Origin: Vandiemenella viatica
Lineage: Eukaryota; Arthropoda; Insecta; Orthoptera; Morabidae
DNA: 64,000 nucleotides
NCBI GenBank assembly: GCA_031002005.1
Contig: CM061921.1
Location: forward strand, 177,638,935-177,702,934
Reading direction: 5' to 3'
The first letter of the stretch is position 1. Every line of letters starts with the position of its first letter. The position numbers and the translations under genes were made by a program. Shown here piece by piece: positions 63,211 to 64,000 of this stretch. Below the pieces are notes generated by a model. That model worked only from the letters and a program-made list of their open reading frames with translations, ran no database searches and had not been told where the DNA came from.

Positions 63211-63937
63211 CACGTCACGTATTCTCAGGTCGGAGGGGCGGAGCACCCGTTTTATCAGGTGCGGTCCGGTCGTGTAAACACGGCTTTAATTACCATTACT
63301 GCGCGACAATACCCCAAATCGATGCGGTTTTACCACCCACATAAAAGACAGATTTTCTTGGCAAAATATGTATCTGTATCCTATGAAAGTGAGCATGCTA
63401 GTACGGTATGACCGAAAACGAAATTTCAGTCACTGAATTTGTGTGTCAACAATATATATTTATATTTGATAATTTCTCAATGAAATAAATTTTTATAAAT
63501 ATAATATTACTAATTTTTATAACTTGCCTTGTTTAAGCCAGTTATTAAAATTATAGAGGGCACCATGATACAGAATGTAATTCCTATTGAAATAATCCGT
63601 TTTACATAAATAAAAATGCATTTTATTAAACACACTGAATAGAAGGATGATGCTACTTTTCATTAATTAAAAAGAAATGAAGTTAAGAAATTAAAAACGA
63701 ATTAATAATCTTAAATTCGATCTTATACTGAATTTTTCATTGTCATTGATAAACAGATAACCGACAATTGACACAAATAAAAAATCAAAACACAAGTAAA
63801 AACATTACATGAAATTAATTATTATATATCCTTTCTAAACAAAGAATTGACATAAACATGAAACAAAATAAGACAAGAACTCGACATGAAGTTGATTTTC
63901 ATACAATGCCTAACAGATCATTTTACTAAGAAGCAAG
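63211..63937. other. unassigned sequence right of the Harbinger element
   Basis: A GC-rich stretch (63220-63290, GGAGGGGCGGAGCACCCG) is followed by AT-rich sequence without a supported feature. Confidence 0.5.
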
Positions 63938-64000
63938 GGCGTAGCCAGGATTTTTTCCAGGGGGGGGGGGGGGGGCAGGCAAGAGATAACTGATAATACG
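63938..64000. repeat. edge of a further repeat, cut by the window end
   Basis: AGGGCGTAGCCAGGATTTTT followed by a run of about 16 G resembles a terminus seen in many animal non-autonomous DNA elements. Only the start is inside the window, so family and extent are unknown. Confidence 0.35.

Overview
The window looks like insect nuclear DNA. One host gene with arthropod-style WD40 sequence runs through most of it on the minus strand, and its large introns are packed with arthropod mobile elements (mariner, hAT, PIF/Harbinger, Penelope-like elements, several LINE families, tRNA-derived SINEs). I infer an insect with a repeat-rich genome. The mix is compatible with Polyneoptera, but I cannot fix the order from sequence alone.

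Host gene. Thirteen exons on the minus strand, from the start codon at 54399 down to 3184, join in perfect phase into 1,668 nt (556 codons) with no stop. They encode the N-terminal part of a BRWD3/PHIP-type protein: a LisH-like segment, a linker, then eight WD40-type repeats. The last visible exon ends in phase 0 at a clear donor, so the rest of the gene, including the bromodomains expected from the family, lies beyond base 1. Six introns are 2 to 12 kb; the others are 73 to 314 bp.

Layout. 1-3183: intron with mariner remnants, a SINE and Penelope-like debris. 3474-13350: intron with a nearly intact 1,320-bp mariner, two SINE types and Penelope-like fragments. 13479-15470: probable hAT end. 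15672-27781: a solo LTR, a 4.4-kb hAT element holding two nested DNA elements, and two copies of a CA-microsatellite repeat. 27899-30708: a LINE copy with an inverted 5' part whose tail lies just before an exon. 31545-42325: two Penelope-like insertions, one split by a LINE, and a Tc1-like remnant. 42890-53895: a Penelope-like insertion made largely of two inverted terminal repeats, a broken mariner, inverted-repeat elements and a LINE. 54400-56600: upstream region of the host gene. 56630-63210: a PIF/Harbinger element filled with three LINE insertions. 63211-64000: unassigned, ending inside another repeat.

The host gene is the only locus I believe is a functional protein-coding gene. The other coding regions are mobile-element genes, nearly all broken. 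The most interesting structures are three Penelope-like insertions with inverted terminal repeats and 12-17 bp target duplications, a hammerhead-like motif repeated in their terminal repeats, a small TA-flanked element carrying an orphan helix-turn-helix ORF inside a hAT, and a sequence block shared between SINEs and a LINE 3' end. I did not see an organised novel multi-gene system.
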